64,000 nt of DNA. Source: Tumebacillus avium (GTDB lineage Bacteria > Bacillota > Bacilli > Tumebacillales > Tumebacillaceae). Both the position numbers and the translations under genes were made by a program. Position 1 is the stretch's first letter, and every line of letters begins with the position of its first letter. Of the stretch, positions 1 through 8,273 are shown one piece after another. Location of the stretch: NCBI RefSeq assembly GCF_002162355.1, contig NZ_CP021434.1, positions 2,704,501 to 2,768,500 of the forward strand, read 5' to 3'. The notes under the pieces are model-generated. The model did no database searches. It was not told where the DNA came from and saw nothing but the letters and a program-made list of their open reading frames with translations.

Positions 1-147
1 CTAGGTGGCGTGGTGTTGTTCGTGCTCACGTTAGAGGTCAATGGTTTGCTGGTGGTCGGCCTGCCAGAGAGAGAACGCCTTGAGGACGAGTTCATGCCAA
101 TGGAAGGACTGGCATGGCGGGTCATCATTATATTTTGTCAGTATTGA
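1..147 (+). CDS. possible 3' end of an unidentified gene
   Basis: Frame 1 is open from the window edge to a TGA at 145-147, giving 48 residues ending in a hydrophobic stretch (WRVIIIFCQY). The start lies outside the window. Codon use is GC-rich, unlike the AT-rich DNA that follows. I do not recognise the family, and the tail could be chance. Confidence 0.3.
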   Translation, partial: LGGVVLFVLTLEVNGLLVVGLPERERLEDEFMPMEGLAWRVIIIFCQY

Positions 148-217
148 CAGATGAAAAGTATATTTTATTATCTAATCATGAAAAAAATTTATATTTTGTT
201 CCAGTTGAGGGAGAGGG

Positions 218-530
218 ATGACATTTATGTTGATCTCCGTTACCTGTTTGCACGTAAGGGGACTGTGGGCTTTGCCGTTCTTCACGATGCATGCAGTACG
301 CTCTGCCACCCAATCCAGACAGGCAAAGGGAGTGCTGTATTTTTCGACAGACCGGGAAGGGCTTTTTACTTATTGGACACTCTCCGCTTAGGGAAGCGAA
401 AGCGATATGGGGGAATTTAGGGAAAAGATAATCATTTGAAATCAATGCAGATGAGCTTCAATACCATCGATATGAGGAGAGACTGTTCCTAGTTGGGAAG
501 CAGCGATGAGAGCTCTTTACGAGAAATAAG
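218..530 (+). pseudogene. decayed copy of the DUF3291-like gene at 6808
   Basis: Read from ATG 218, the first 57 or so codons align with the intact gene at 6808-7152 (shared features include MLIS.T.LHVRGLWA, QSRQAKG and FSTxREGL.TYWTL). The Trp codon that follows in the intact gene (TGG) is TAG here at 389-391. After that come small indels and a deletion of about 20 nt before the 'gatgagcttca' match, so the frame is lost; similarity continues to about 530. A purine-rich RBS-like stretch (GAGGGAGAGGG) still precedes the ATG. This is a clear pseudogene paralogue, not a functional gene. Confidence 0.88.
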
Positions 531-740
531 AATCGGTAATGGTAATAGATTGAGCATGGAAAGTTGTGCAGATGGTAGTGAATGAGATACGATCTGTTTT
601 GTCTTAGGATTTTGCTTGTATAGCGACTAATGATAAACTAAAGCTATCGAATAGTCATGCGCTCAAATCCCAAGGGATTGGAAAATCATAAGTGTATCTT
701 GAAAATCAGTAATTAGTATAAATTTGGGGGTGGCTATATA

Positions 741-2078
741 ATGTGGCCTTTTAGTCAAGATGTTTACTCACTCGAAGATATTTATGGGATTGGAGAAGTA
801 CCGCCAGAGGATTGTCCTACTTATATTGAAAGAAAGGCACACAAAAGTTTTGTTTATACTGTCCAACATGAAAAACAACATATTGTGGTGTACGGTGCAT
901 CGCGGCAAGGTAAGTCTTGGTTAATTGAGAAGTATTGTCCTAATTTTATTAGAGTGGGTTGTGATGCGAAATTTACTCGTGAGAGTCTATTTAAAGCCAT
1001 GCTTCACGAATTAAATATTAAAGTGGGTAGTCTTCAAAGAGGGAAGAACTCGGAGAAAAATAATGAACTACAAATAAACGGTGCAATACAGTTGCAGTTA
1101 CCACTATTTGCAAAATCCGACTTAAAAGCCGGAGGCAAAGCTGCTATTAAAAAGGCAGAGAATGAGAGTTTCACTTATGTTAACATAGATTTGGAAAATC
1201 AAAGCGAGGTAATAACTGCTATAAGTGAAGTGATCGGTGATAAATTCATCGTACTAGAAAACTTCCATTATCTCGAACCGAGTGTTCAAAAAACTTTCGC
1301 TAGCTCTCTAAAAGAGTTTCTTTACTACCCGATTAGGGTAGTAATTGTTGGTGTATGGAAGGAAACGACAAAGCTTGTCTCCCTAGCAAGTGATTTAACC
1401 AACAGAGTTGAGCCAATTGACATTGGTGATTGGACTAAAGATGAACTACTTGAAATTGTATCTAATGGCGACAAAGCGTTAAACACATATACAGACAGTG
1501 CAATAATTGAGAAGTTTATTGAACATTCGGGGAGAAATGTCGGCATATTTAAATCTCTGATGAAAAACTACTGTAAATTGCACGGAGTATATCAATCACA
1601 AAAAAAGAAAACTATTTTAAGTGATCATAGCTTAGCAGATGAGGCTTTGGAAAAAAGTTATCAAGAAGTGGTCGTTCCTGCATTGGATAGACTCCATAAA
1701 TTGGCTAGGTCTAAGAAGTCTGGAGGAAAAGGGCTAAGATACTATATTGTAAAATCATTGCTTGAAATAATGACTGAAAGCGACATTGATAAATTGGTGG
1801 ATGGAATTCTAGTGAATCATGTAATTCAAAAAGTGCAATCTAACAAGGAAGTGAAATTTCAACAGCAAAATATCAAACAGGAACTTTTGATATTGCATAC
1901 ACGTGAGGAAACGGTAGCATCAGAAGGAACTGCCAGTACAAATTTTATACCTTTGTTCTATTTCGACCAAGGAAAAGATCGGGTTTTTATTGTGGAATCT
2001 GCTTTATTGGCGGCGTGTAGAAGTGGTAAAGTTGACTTATCAAATGTCCTTGGTCCTAAAACAATATATGTAAAGTAA
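741..2078 (+). CDS. P-loop ATPase of AAA/STAND type, function unknown
   Basis: A 445-residue soluble protein. Residues 52-59 (GASRQGKS) form a Walker A P-loop after a hydrophobic strand (HIVVY). Residues about 169-178 (FIVLENFHYL) look like a Walker B strand, but with Glu-Asn where Asp-Glu is usual. An N-terminal segment with a conserved-looking TYIERKA box precedes the P-loop, as in STAND or AAA_16-like ATPases. The C-terminal 200 residues match nothing I know. The start is supported by GGGGGTGG 8-10 nt upstream. The gene stands alone, is AT-rich compared with most of the window, and is followed by a strong terminator. Solitary ATPases of this kind can be defence or regulatory proteins, but nothing here proves a role. 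Confidence 0.75.
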   Translation: MWPFSQDVYSLEDIYGIGEVPPEDCPTYIERKAHKSFVYTVQHEKQHIVVYGASRQGKSWLIEKYCPNFIRVGCDAKFTRESLFKAMLHELNIKVGSLQRGKNSEKNNELQINGAIQLQLPLFAKSDLKAGGKAAIKKAENESFTYVNIDLENQSEVITAISEVIGDKFIVLENFHYLEPSVQKTFASSLKEFLYYPIRVVIVGVWKETTKLVSLASDLTNRVEPIDIGDWTKDELLEIVSNGDKALNTYTDSAIIEKFIEHSGRNVGIFKSLMKNYCKLHGVYQSQKKKTILSDHSLADEALEKSYQEVVVPALDRLHKLARSKKSGGKGLRYYIVKSLLEIMTESDIDKLVDGILVNHVIQKVQSNKEVKFQQQNIKQELLILHTREETVASEGTASTNFIPLFYFDQGKDRVFIVESALLAACRSGKVDLSNVLGPKTIYVK

Positions 2079-2154
2079 TTAATTAGATATATTGAAGCAT
2101 TCTCTTATCGAGAACTAAGTAAATTCCCCCATTCCAATGGGGTATCAAACATTT

Positions 2155-2183
2155 AAAGCCTCCTGATAATCTCAGGAGGCTTT
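2155..2183 (+). terminator. intrinsic terminator
   Basis: A perfect 12-bp stem (AAAGCCTCCTGA / TCAGGAGGCTTT) with a 5-nt loop ends the ATPase transcript. A smaller inverted repeat (CCCCATT / AATGGGG, 2127-2142) lies just before it. Confidence 0.88.
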
Positions 2184-2223
2184 ATCTTTGGGAACCTGTG
2201 CAAATGGATAATAACAAGTAACT

Positions 2224-2255
2224 TTGTGTACAAATGAAGATGGTTTATATATAAT
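2224..2255 (+). promoter_or_regulatory. promoter of the HTH-TPR/peptide cassette
   Basis: A TATAAT -10 lies at 2250-2255. TTGTGTACAAATGA at 2224-2237 sits in the -35 area and nearly matches the -35 region of the other peptide-linked regulator (47727-47742). Spacing to the -10 differs by about 5 nt between the two, so the shared motif may be an operator rather than only a -35 element. Confidence 0.5.
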
Positions 2256-2310
2256 TACGATATAAACAAACTTTACTTTTCATTCAGTTGCTACGAGGGG
2301 GCATTCATTA

Positions 2311-3498
2311 ATGTCTACGGTTGAATATATATCGACTTCGACGCTGGCGAGGATAACTTTGGCCAGACGGATCTCGGAATTGATGTCCGAGAAAGGGGAT
2401 GCATATAGCATTCGTGCATTTGCTGAAAAAATAGGGATGAATCGTGAGACATTTCGTCAGATGTTGCTCGGAACAAGACGGATAGCTCCTTCTGAACTTG
2501 ATAGTATAGCACAGGGCTTGAATATCTCTTTGGAACGGTTGAAGCAGGAGGATACGTATCAGAAAGAGCAGGAATTGAATACAATCTTGACCGGAAAACG
2601 CAGGACAAAAGTGATGCTGATTCGTGCGCAGGCGATTGCTAAGGAATTGGTCGAAGTATCGCGAGGTATCACAGAACGCGGCTATAGTTTGAATAACTTA
2701 GGCAGAGTTCATTATGTGCAAGAGCAGTATGAAGAAGCTCATAAAGTCTGGTTGGCTGCTTATGAGTATGCCAAGCGCTTGGAAGAAGACTTTGCAGACA
2801 CTCAATTGTTACACATCGTAACTGCAAACCTGATGTTGACTTCCACTATTCGGAGGGAGTATAGCAATATTGAGGAAATGCTGAATCTCGTTGAAAAAGT
2901 ATTCTCCGATGACTTTAATAAACTTGGGATGGCCTACTATACCCGGATGAAGATGTACGAAGACCGTGGAGAACTGAAAATGGCAAAAGAGATTGCATAC
3001 CGTTCTCTGGAGCTTTTTGAGAAGACGAACGACGAGAAGCAAATCGGACACGCCCTCATCAATGTTGCTCATTATGAATACGTACTGGGTAACTACAATT
3101 CATCTGCTGAAGTATTGCTTTCTGCGATCAATACGGTTCAGCCGTTCGAAGGGATCTTGATAATCGCGGTAAAAGAATATGTAAAATCACTGATGCAACT
3201 CCGGGACTACCAAGCAGTCAAGAAAGTCATTGACGAATATGAATCACTCGCACAGGAATATCCTGAATATTGGGGCCGGTTACAGATTATGAAAACTGTC
3301 GTGTGTGATAATTCCTCGTTTGCTGAGGCCGTATTCAAGGACACAAGTCTTTCTGTTAATCTCCGTTATTTTGCTTGCAAAGCATTGATGGAATATTACT
3401 ACTTGAAAGGTGACTGGGAAAGTGCAATAAGATACTATGAAAAGAGTCGCATGATAGCAGGTACGAAGAGTGAATTCTTAAATGAGGAGGAGTTTTAG
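2311..3498 (+). CDS. HTH-TPR peptide-responsive regulator (RRNPP type)
   Basis: A 395-residue cytosolic protein. Residues about 15-75 form an atypical Xre-like helix-turn-helix (FAEKIGMNRETFRQMLLG). The rest is helical repeats with TPR character (for example YSLNNLGRVHYVQEQYEEA, then LEEDF..., MYEDRGELKMAKEIAYRSLELF). This is the layout of RRNPP receptors (Rap, NprR, PlcR, PrgX, AimR), which bind short imported peptides. The immediately downstream 42-residue secreted peptide, whose start codon shares one base with this gene's stop (TAGTG), supports a receptor/pheromone pair. The start follows ACGAGGGGGCATTCATTA. AT-rich. Target genes are unknown; autoregulation and control of neighbours are likely guesses. 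Confidence 0.85.
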   Translation: MSTVEYISTSTLARITLARRISELMSEKGDAYSIRAFAEKIGMNRETFRQMLLGTRRIAPSELDSIAQGLNISLERLKQEDTYQKEQELNTILTGKRRTKVMLIRAQAIAKELVEVSRGITERGYSLNNLGRVHYVQEQYEEAHKVWLAAYEYAKRLEEDFADTQLLHIVTANLMLTSTIRREYSNIEEMLNLVEKVFSDDFNKLGMAYYTRMKMYEDRGELKMAKEIAYRSLELFEKTNDEKQIGHALINVAHYEYVLGNYNSSAEVLLSAINTVQPFEGILIIAVKEYVKSLMQLRDYQAVKKVIDEYESLAQEYPEYWGRLQIMKTVVCDNSSFAEAVFKDTSLSVNLRYFACKALMEYYYLKGDWESAIRYYEKSRMIAGTKSEFLNEEEF

Positions 3499-3626
3499 TG
3501 AAAAAATGGGCTATTTCAGGCCTGATGTTTGCAGCCATACTTAGTTTGCTGTTAGGAACTTCTACAGTAACGAATATTGCGCAAACGTCTCCCCCTGACC
3601 CTGCAGGAATTGCATTCTATAAGTAG
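3498..3626 (+). CDS. secreted signalling pro-peptide (Phr-like)
   Basis: A 42-codon gene starting at GTG 3498, overlapping the regulator's stop by 1 nt with GGAGGAG just upstream, so translation is probably coupled. The product has a basic N-terminus (MKKW), a hydrophobic core (ISGLMFAAILSLLLG) and a polar C-terminus ending PPDPAGIAFYK. That is the form of Phr, PapR or NprX pro-peptides: export by Sec, cleavage, re-import by an oligopeptide permease, then binding to the TPR receptor. The mature peptide probably lies in the last 5-12 residues, but the cleavage site cannot be fixed. The same arrangement recurs at 49113. Confidence 0.8.
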   Translation: MKKWAISGLMFAAILSLLLGTSTVTNIAQTSPPDPAGIAFYK

Positions 3627-3633
3627 GAAACCG

Positions 3634-3665
3634 GCCCCTCGTTATTTATAGCGAGGGCATTTTTA
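3634..3665 (+). terminator. terminator of the regulator/peptide cassette
   Basis: Stem CCCTCG / CGAGGG (3636-3641, 3652-3657) with a 10-nt AT loop, followed by CATTTTTAT. Confidence 0.75.
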
Positions 3666-3687
3666 TGTCGTTTTTCAAAATGACATA
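3664..3687. promoter_or_regulatory. 24-bp imperfect palindrome upstream of the second HTH-TPR gene
   Basis: TATGTC (3664-3669) and GACATA (3682-3687) enclose TTTT / AAAA, giving a near-complete dyad between the upstream terminator and the regulator at 3783. It could be an operator for autoregulation; it has no run of T typical of a terminator. Confidence 0.4.
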
Positions 3688-3782
3688 TGGCATTTTATAT
3701 TATGGCAGATCAAATTAACTAAAATGAATTCTAACTGTGCCGGTCCAATTATCCTATTCTTAGTAATTAACATAAGGAAAGG

Positions 3783-5066
3783 ATGTTGAGAATGGAGACT
3801 TTGGGTCAAAGGATACGTGGTTTCCGCTTGAAAAAAGGGCTTACTCAAATCGAGCTTGCGAGAGGTTTTATCACACCAAGCATGGTCTCACAAATCGAAT
3901 CGGATCGGGCTCGCCCGTCTTATAAGGTTTTGGTCGAAATCGCATCGCGGCTTGATGTGTCGCTGGAGCAACTTATGAATGGGGTAAATTTTGACCTGGA
4001 ATATACGAGCAAATATAAGTTGGCAATTGGCATGGTGCGGGCAAAAGAGTTTGGGGCAGCGATACCTTTGTTGGAGGGGCTTTTGGAAGCGGCGACACCC
4101 AAGGTATCCAAAGAGAATTTACTGATGGAGCTGGCACGGTGCCAGCTTGAGTTGGGGAACGTGGAGGAGGCGGAAAGCAAGTTGAACCAAGTGATGGATA
4201 CCGACCAGGGGACAACATTGCTTCCGCTGGTATTGCTCTACCTGGGGAAGGTTGCACAGGTAAAGAGTGAGATTCCAATCGCCCTTTTCCACACGAAGCG
4301 AGCCTTGAATGAAGTTCAAAAGGCGCAGGCGATTGAAGCGGATCTGCATGTGAAGATTCTCATGCAGTTGGCGCTGCTTTTGGAAAAGGTCGGTAAGGCA
4401 GCTGAAGCAGCCAAGTACTATGAGCAGGCCTTGAAGTTGGATCACTGCAGCAGCGAGGAACGGGCGAAAACTTATCTCCGCTTGGCGGAGGTGTATGACC
4501 GGCAAAAGAAGTATGAACAAGCGGAAGAGTACGCTACGAAGGCAGCTATCTTACTTGGTGAACAGTCGAACCAGAAAATGAGGCAAGATCTGCAACACCG
4601 CTCGATCATGCTCCGTCGCGGCTCGGGAGATTGGAAGGAGTCTGTGCAAAGCCTTTTAAGCATTGCAGAAAAGTATGAGCAAAATGCTGACAGTGTAGTT
4701 GCGGGGAAAATGTACGCGGATATTGCTCAGATTTGTAGAGAAAATAAGGCTTTTGACGAGGCTCTTTCCTACGCCGAAAAAGCACGAATGAGTCTGCTGG
4801 ATACTGATCCCGTGATGGGGAAAGTTCATCGTGTGCTGGCAGATGTCTTTTTTCACAAGCATGATGATCTAAAGGGCCAAAAACATCTCGATAATGCGAT
4901 CAAGATTTATGAACAGCAGGGCATGACTGCCGAGTTGGAGGAGGTCATGCTGGCTAGTTGCCGACTCTTGAACAATAAAGGCGACTTCCAAGAAGCCTAT
5001 CGAAAGTTGGAGCATTATCACCAGCATCTGATTCAGGAATTAGGACAGCGCGGGATAGTGCTATAA
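3783..5066 (+). CDS. HTH-TPR transcriptional regulator, no adjacent peptide
   Basis: A 427-residue protein. The N-terminal 65 residues are a classic Xre/Cro HTH (LGQRIRGFRLKKGLTQ, then MVSQIESDRARPSYKVL); about nine TPR-like helical pairs follow. It is clearly paralogous to the protein encoded on the minus strand at 46290-47591: both share LGQRIR..R.KKGLTQ, SQIESDRARPSYKVL and SKYK.A.G.VR.KEF..AIPLL. A start at ATG 3792 (METLGQRIR) fits the paralogue as well as ATG 3783; the AAGGAAAGG upstream serves either. No pro-peptide gene follows; a terminator comes 40 nt after the stop. It is probably a regulator sensing a ligand through its TPR domain; the ligand is unknown. Confidence 0.82.
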   Translation: MLRMETLGQRIRGFRLKKGLTQIELARGFITPSMVSQIESDRARPSYKVLVEIASRLDVSLEQLMNGVNFDLEYTSKYKLAIGMVRAKEFGAAIPLLEGLLEAATPKVSKENLLMELARCQLELGNVEEAESKLNQVMDTDQGTTLLPLVLLYLGKVAQVKSEIPIALFHTKRALNEVQKAQAIEADLHVKILMQLALLLEKVGKAAEAAKYYEQALKLDHCSSEERAKTYLRLAEVYDRQKKYEQAEEYATKAAILLGEQSNQKMRQDLQHRSIMLRRGSGDWKESVQSLLSIAEKYEQNADSVVAGKMYADIAQICRENKAFDEALSYAEKARMSLLDTDPVMGKVHRVLADVFFHKHDDLKGQKHLDNAIKIYEQQGMTAELEEVMLASCRLLNNKGDFQEAYRKLEHYHQHLIQELGQRGIVL

Positions 5067-5104
5067 GAACACAAAAACATGTTGCAAAGTGATGTGCCAC
5101 TTGT

Positions 5105-5150
5105 AGCCGCTCGATTTCCCTGATGGGAAAACGGAGCGGCTTTCTCATTT
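5105..5150 (+). terminator. intrinsic terminator
   Basis: Two-part stem: AGCCGCTC / GAGCGGCT (5105-5112, 5134-5141) with inner TTTCCC / GGGAAA, then TTCTCATTTT. It may also act for the opposing gene ending at 5154. Confidence 0.8.
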
Positions 5151-5153
5151 TGA

Positions 5154-5870
5154 TTAGCGGAGAGAGTGGAATGGTTCTTTTGTTTTCGTTGTGGATAAGA
5201 GACCTCCCGTTTCGGATGCAGGAGGTCTTTTTTGCAGGGGGATGAACTCGATGCGCTCCGCTTGGTACATGTTGTTTTTAAAGCCATAGGTGATGTGGAT
5301 CTCTCCGATGGAACCGCCTAAAAAGACGATTTGTGCTTGGGCGATGGCGGTGAGCTTGTTGTTGATGATCTCGAAGTGCAGGTGCGCGCTGAGGATGACC
5401 TCCTTTAAGATGTGCTCGGGGTCGTACTTGTATTGAGCAACGTCGACCACTGTGGTTTTGCCGTTGATGGTGATGGTGGCTTGCTGTTTGGTTAGTTTGG
5501 TATGCACGTTTTTGAGAAGGATTGCCATGGGGTTGTCGACAAGGAATTCGGGGTAGTGTCCACCACCATGAAAAACGTGCGCTTCTTGTTGGATGAGTCC
5601 GGTGCCATGGCCGGTGGTGAGTAGGATAATGATATCTTTTTGCTGATCTTGATTGATGTCTTGGAACAGCATCTGCGGGCCGAAGGCAGGGTTGTCCGAA
5701 TTTTTCCAGTCTGGTCTTTGTTGGATGATGCCGTCAGTATAGAGCGTGAAGTCTCTGTAGTTGTCGCCTTGATGATGAGCGAATAAAGCAGCGTTCGCTT
5801 CGGGTTGAGTGGCGAGAAGAATGTTCAAGAATGCGAAGAGCAGGGGGGGCCAGGTGAAATGGTGTATCAT
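5154..5870 (-). CDS. secreted protein of unknown function
   Basis: A 238-residue protein with an N-terminal signal peptide (hydrophobic core about residues 8-20, Ala-x-Ala-like end near residue 27). The middle contains DINQDQQKDIIILLTTGHGT, an Asp/Asn-rich turn like the calcium-binding loop of FG-GAP/VCBS repeats, then alternating beta segments. It is likely exported to the wall or medium. A short remnant of a paralogue lies at 11098-11211 in the same orientation. No enzymatic motif is apparent. Confidence 0.7.
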   Translation of the reverse strand: MIHHFTWPPLLFAFLNILLATQPEANAALFAHHQGDNYRDFTLYTDGIIQQRPDWKNSDNPAFGPQMLFQDINQDQQKDIIILLTTGHGTGLIQQEAHVFHGGGHYPEFLVDNPMAILLKNVHTKLTKQQATITINGKTTVVDVAQYKYDPEHILKEVILSAHLHFEIINNKLTAIAQAQIVFLGGSIGEIHITYGFKNNMYQAERIEFIPLQKRPPASETGGLLSTTKTKEPFHSLR

Positions 5871-6022
5871 GAGAAGCCTCTTTTCGGTAGTGTTGTCTTG
5901 CTTTATTATGGGGAGAAGGAATTATTTTACTCTTGTGGGCGGAACGGTACCTTTAGGAATTGGATTGCAGGCGGCAGCACACCGTCTGCTTTTTGCTAGA
6001 GTTGATGGGAAGCGGGTGGAGT

Positions 6023-6556
6023 ATGAAACGTATAGTGGGGATAATCGCATTGCTGATGATCGGATTGACAGGGTGCTCTTATCAAACGCTGGACGAAGCG
6101 ATCCAGAGCGATTGGGATACGCCGATTTCGGTTTTGATGAGAGAGGATATGAAAAACGGCGTCATTTTTTTGGATCATGATCAGTATGTCTTCAACACGT
6201 TTGAAGAAGAGGATGGAAAGTACCGCTATTCGACGGACGGGGAAGACGGCTGGTCGTTTACCGGCGGTCAGATACCGATGCTCGTCCGAACGATTTATAA
6301 AGAAGGCACCGGCCCCATTGTTTGGGGAGCGCTGAAAACAAACACCAAGCTCAAAGAGATTGAGCTGACGTTTGTTGGGCGAGAGCAAGAAGACGTCAAA
6401 CACTCCATGACTCTGCCGCTCGTCAACAATGCGTTTATCGGGTATCCGCCTGCCACGCTATATTCATCGGAGACGGATGCGGCGCTCCGGTTGGAAGTGC
6501 AGACGGTCGTGTATGATGAACATGGCACTGTTGTGATGAAACGACAGGACAGGTGA
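6023..6556 (+). CDS. putative lipoprotein
   Basis: Translation from ATG 6023 gives 177 residues beginning MKRIVGIIALLMIGLTGC, a lipoprotein signal peptide with an LTGC lipobox at residues 15-18, so the mature protein should be lipid-anchored at Cys18. GGGTGGAG lies just upstream. Longer in-frame starts add a cysteine-rich leader that does not look coding. The mature part is mixed alpha/beta with no recognisable domain. Confidence 0.72.
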   Translation: MKRIVGIIALLMIGLTGCSYQTLDEAIQSDWDTPISVLMREDMKNGVIFLDHDQYVFNTFEEEDGKYRYSTDGEDGWSFTGGQIPMLVRTIYKEGTGPIVWGALKTNTKLKEIELTFVGREQEDVKHSMTLPLVNNAFIGYPPATLYSSETDAALRLEVQTVVYDEHGTVVMKRQDR

Positions 6557-6715
6557 GGTTAGGTGTGATTTTGAAAGATCGAACCATATCCGAAGGTGAT
6601 AATCTCTTAGTAGAGCGATTTTGGACAGAGGTGTTCGACTGATCAACCCAAGATAATTAGCCATGAGAGGACTCGATCTACAACAATTGCAGAATCAAGC
6701 GTTAACTGAGAAACT

Positions 6716-6740
6716 CCTCACGAATTGTGAGGTTTTTTTT
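6716..6740 (+). terminator. intrinsic terminator
   Basis: CCTCAC / GTGAGG stem (6716-6721, 6727-6732), 5-nt loop, followed by eight T. It probably ends the lipoprotein transcript; the 160 nt between the two show no convincing gene. Confidence 0.82.
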
Positions 6741-6807
6741 ATTGGACAACAGCCTCAAGAATCGGTAATATTTATATATAAAAAATATTTAAATATTTAT
6801 TTATGGG

Positions 6808-7152
6808 GTGTCTTTGATGCTGATCTCCATTACCCGATTGCACGTAAGAGGCCTGTGGGCGATGCCATTTTTCGCGATGCACGTTATTCGATCTGTCTCC
6901 CAATCCAGGCAGGCCAAAGGATTGCTGCACTTTTCTACGAATCGGGAAGGGCTTTATACGTATTGGACTTTAACTGCATGGGAAAGCGAAAGTGATATGA
7001 AGGAATTTCGGAACAAAGGAAATCACTTAAAAGCTATGCAGAAGGCGCGCGGCATTGCGGATGAGCTTCAGTACCATCGCTATGAAGGAGATACCGTCCC
7101 GAGTTGGGATGATGCGATGCGAGCGCTTCATGAGAAGTATGGGAGAGAATGA
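6808..7152 (+). CDS. DUF3291 / antibiotic-biosynthesis-monooxygenase-like protein
   Basis: A 114-residue protein of the ferredoxin-like ABM superfamily as judged by motif: LISITRLHVRGLWAMPFF, then a Ser-Arg-Gln box, YWTLTAWESESDMKEFR, and a C-terminal SWDDAMRALHE. Members are often annotated DUF3291 and have no settled function. The start is GTG 6808, which aligns with the ATG of the pseudogene copy at 218; ATG 6817 is an alternative, and no strong RBS precedes either. It is intact while its paralogue at 218-530 has decayed. Confidence 0.75.
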   Translation: MSLMLISITRLHVRGLWAMPFFAMHVIRSVSQSRQAKGLLHFSTNREGLYTYWTLTAWESESDMKEFRNKGNHLKAMQKARGIADELQYHRYEGDTVPSWDDAMRALHEKYGRE

Positions 7153-7185
7153 ACGGAATTGTAAGTTAATAGGAGGAATCGGATT

Positions 7186-7245
7186 GTGAAAGAGAGACTA
7201 AAACCATTACATCATATTAATAGAATGGATTTATTTGTCACATAG
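7186..7245 (+). CDS. possible 19-residue micro-ORF
   Basis: A GTG start 9 nt after a perfect AGGAGG (7171-7176) opens a 19-codon frame (MKERLKPLHHINRMDLFVT) ending at TAG 7243. The good ribosome site is the only support. It could be a leader ORF for the exported protein that follows. Confidence 0.25.
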   Translation: MKERLKPLHHINRMDLFVT

Positions 7246-7308
7246 GGAGGATATTGTCACAAAATATCGAAATTAGGTTTGATATTTGAGAGGAGGCATA
7301 TTTGCCTA

Positions 7309-8178
7309 ATGAAAAAGTTTTTATCAGCACTGATTGTGACCGGCATGCTCGCGGGAAGCATGGCATCGGTGGCATCTGCAGAAGTTCAGCCGATGTACAC
7401 GCAGGGGAAGAACAGCAAAGTCAACGTCTACGTGAATGGAGCAACCTTGAAGGTTGACCAGCCCGCGATCGTGAAAAACGACCGCACGCTGGTGCCGCTG
7501 CGCGCGATTTTCGAGGCGTTGGGCGCGGAGATTCTGTGGGATGAGAAGACTCAGACGGTCACGGCAACGCGCGAGGACACCGTCATCAAACTTCAATTGA
7601 AATCCAAAAATGCTGTTGTGAACGGCAAAACGGTAACGCTTGACGTTCCGGCTGAGTCGATCAACTACCGCACGATGGTGCCGGTTCGCTTTGTCAGTGA
7701 AGCGCTTGACGCACACGTGGGCTGGGATGAAGGAACCGTTTCCGTTTTTGTCTCTCAGTATCCGGCTCCGTCGCTCGTGAAATTGGGCGAGTATGTGTAT
7801 TTGATCAAAGAGAACTTAACTGCACTGAGTGAAGTAGCGGTAGAGTCGGATACGATCGTTAATAACTATATCAACAACAAGATCAGCCTTGAGCAGTTCC
7901 GTAGTCAACATAAAGCGAATTTGAAGGAAATGGCCGCCCTTACGGCCGAAATCAAAGCTGTCAAGGTTCCGGAAGATCAACTGGCGCAGCGATACGCGAA
8001 CAAGACCATTATGCTGTTTGAAAACTTGTACAGCGTCTGTGAACTGCGCGGAATCGTCCTGGGCGAAACAACAGGCATGACTCGATTACAAGAACTGGCC
8101 GATGACAGCAAGCAATTGATGCTCGGTCAAGCCGCATATGAAAATGAGTTCGCTTTCTTCGCCGAGTTCGCAGAGTAG
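7309..8178 (+). CDS. secreted copper-amine-oxidase-N-domain protein
   Basis: Translation from ATG 7309 (289 residues) begins with a signal peptide (MKKFLSALIVTGMLAG, cleavage after ASA near residue 25). Residues about 35-145 contain two halves of the Cu_amine_oxidN1 domain (PF07833), marked by RTLVPLRAIFEALGA, then YRTMVPVRFVSEALDA and WDE repeats. This fold is common on exported proteins of Bacilli and is thought to bind wall or surface structures, not copper. The C-terminal 140 residues are helical and of unknown role. GAGAGGAGG lies 12 nt before the ATG. A direct repeat TTGTCACA (about 7235 and 7254) precedes the gene. Confidence 0.82.
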   Translation: MKKFLSALIVTGMLAGSMASVASAEVQPMYTQGKNSKVNVYVNGATLKVDQPAIVKNDRTLVPLRAIFEALGAEILWDEKTQTVTATREDTVIKLQLKSKNAVVNGKTVTLDVPAESINYRTMVPVRFVSEALDAHVGWDEGTVSVFVSQYPAPSLVKLGEYVYLIKENLTALSEVAVESDTIVNNYINNKISLEQFRSQHKANLKEMAALTAEIKAVKVPEDQLAQRYANKTIMLFENLYSVCELRGIVLGETTGMTRLQELADDSKQLMLGQAAYENEFAFFAEFAE

Positions 8179-8273
8179 AGCAATCAGAAAGTAGCATCAA
8201 GATAGCAGGGCAAAACCTAGTAATCTTTCATTATTGTGAAAAGCTATATTTTGTAACCACTATATCTTACAAC

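Noticed and set aside
6565..6642. 25-codon GTG frame after the lipoprotein gene
   Set aside because: Only a weak purine stretch upstream and no recognisable product.
6663..6995. 110-codon frame overlapping the DUF3291 gene
   Set aside because: It is an out-of-frame shadow of the gene at 6808 and runs through the terminator at 6716-6740.
7235..7261. TTGTCACA direct repeats resembling PhoP boxes
   Set aside because: Spacing (19 nt apart) does not fit the Pho-box pattern of 11-bp periodicity, and there are only two.
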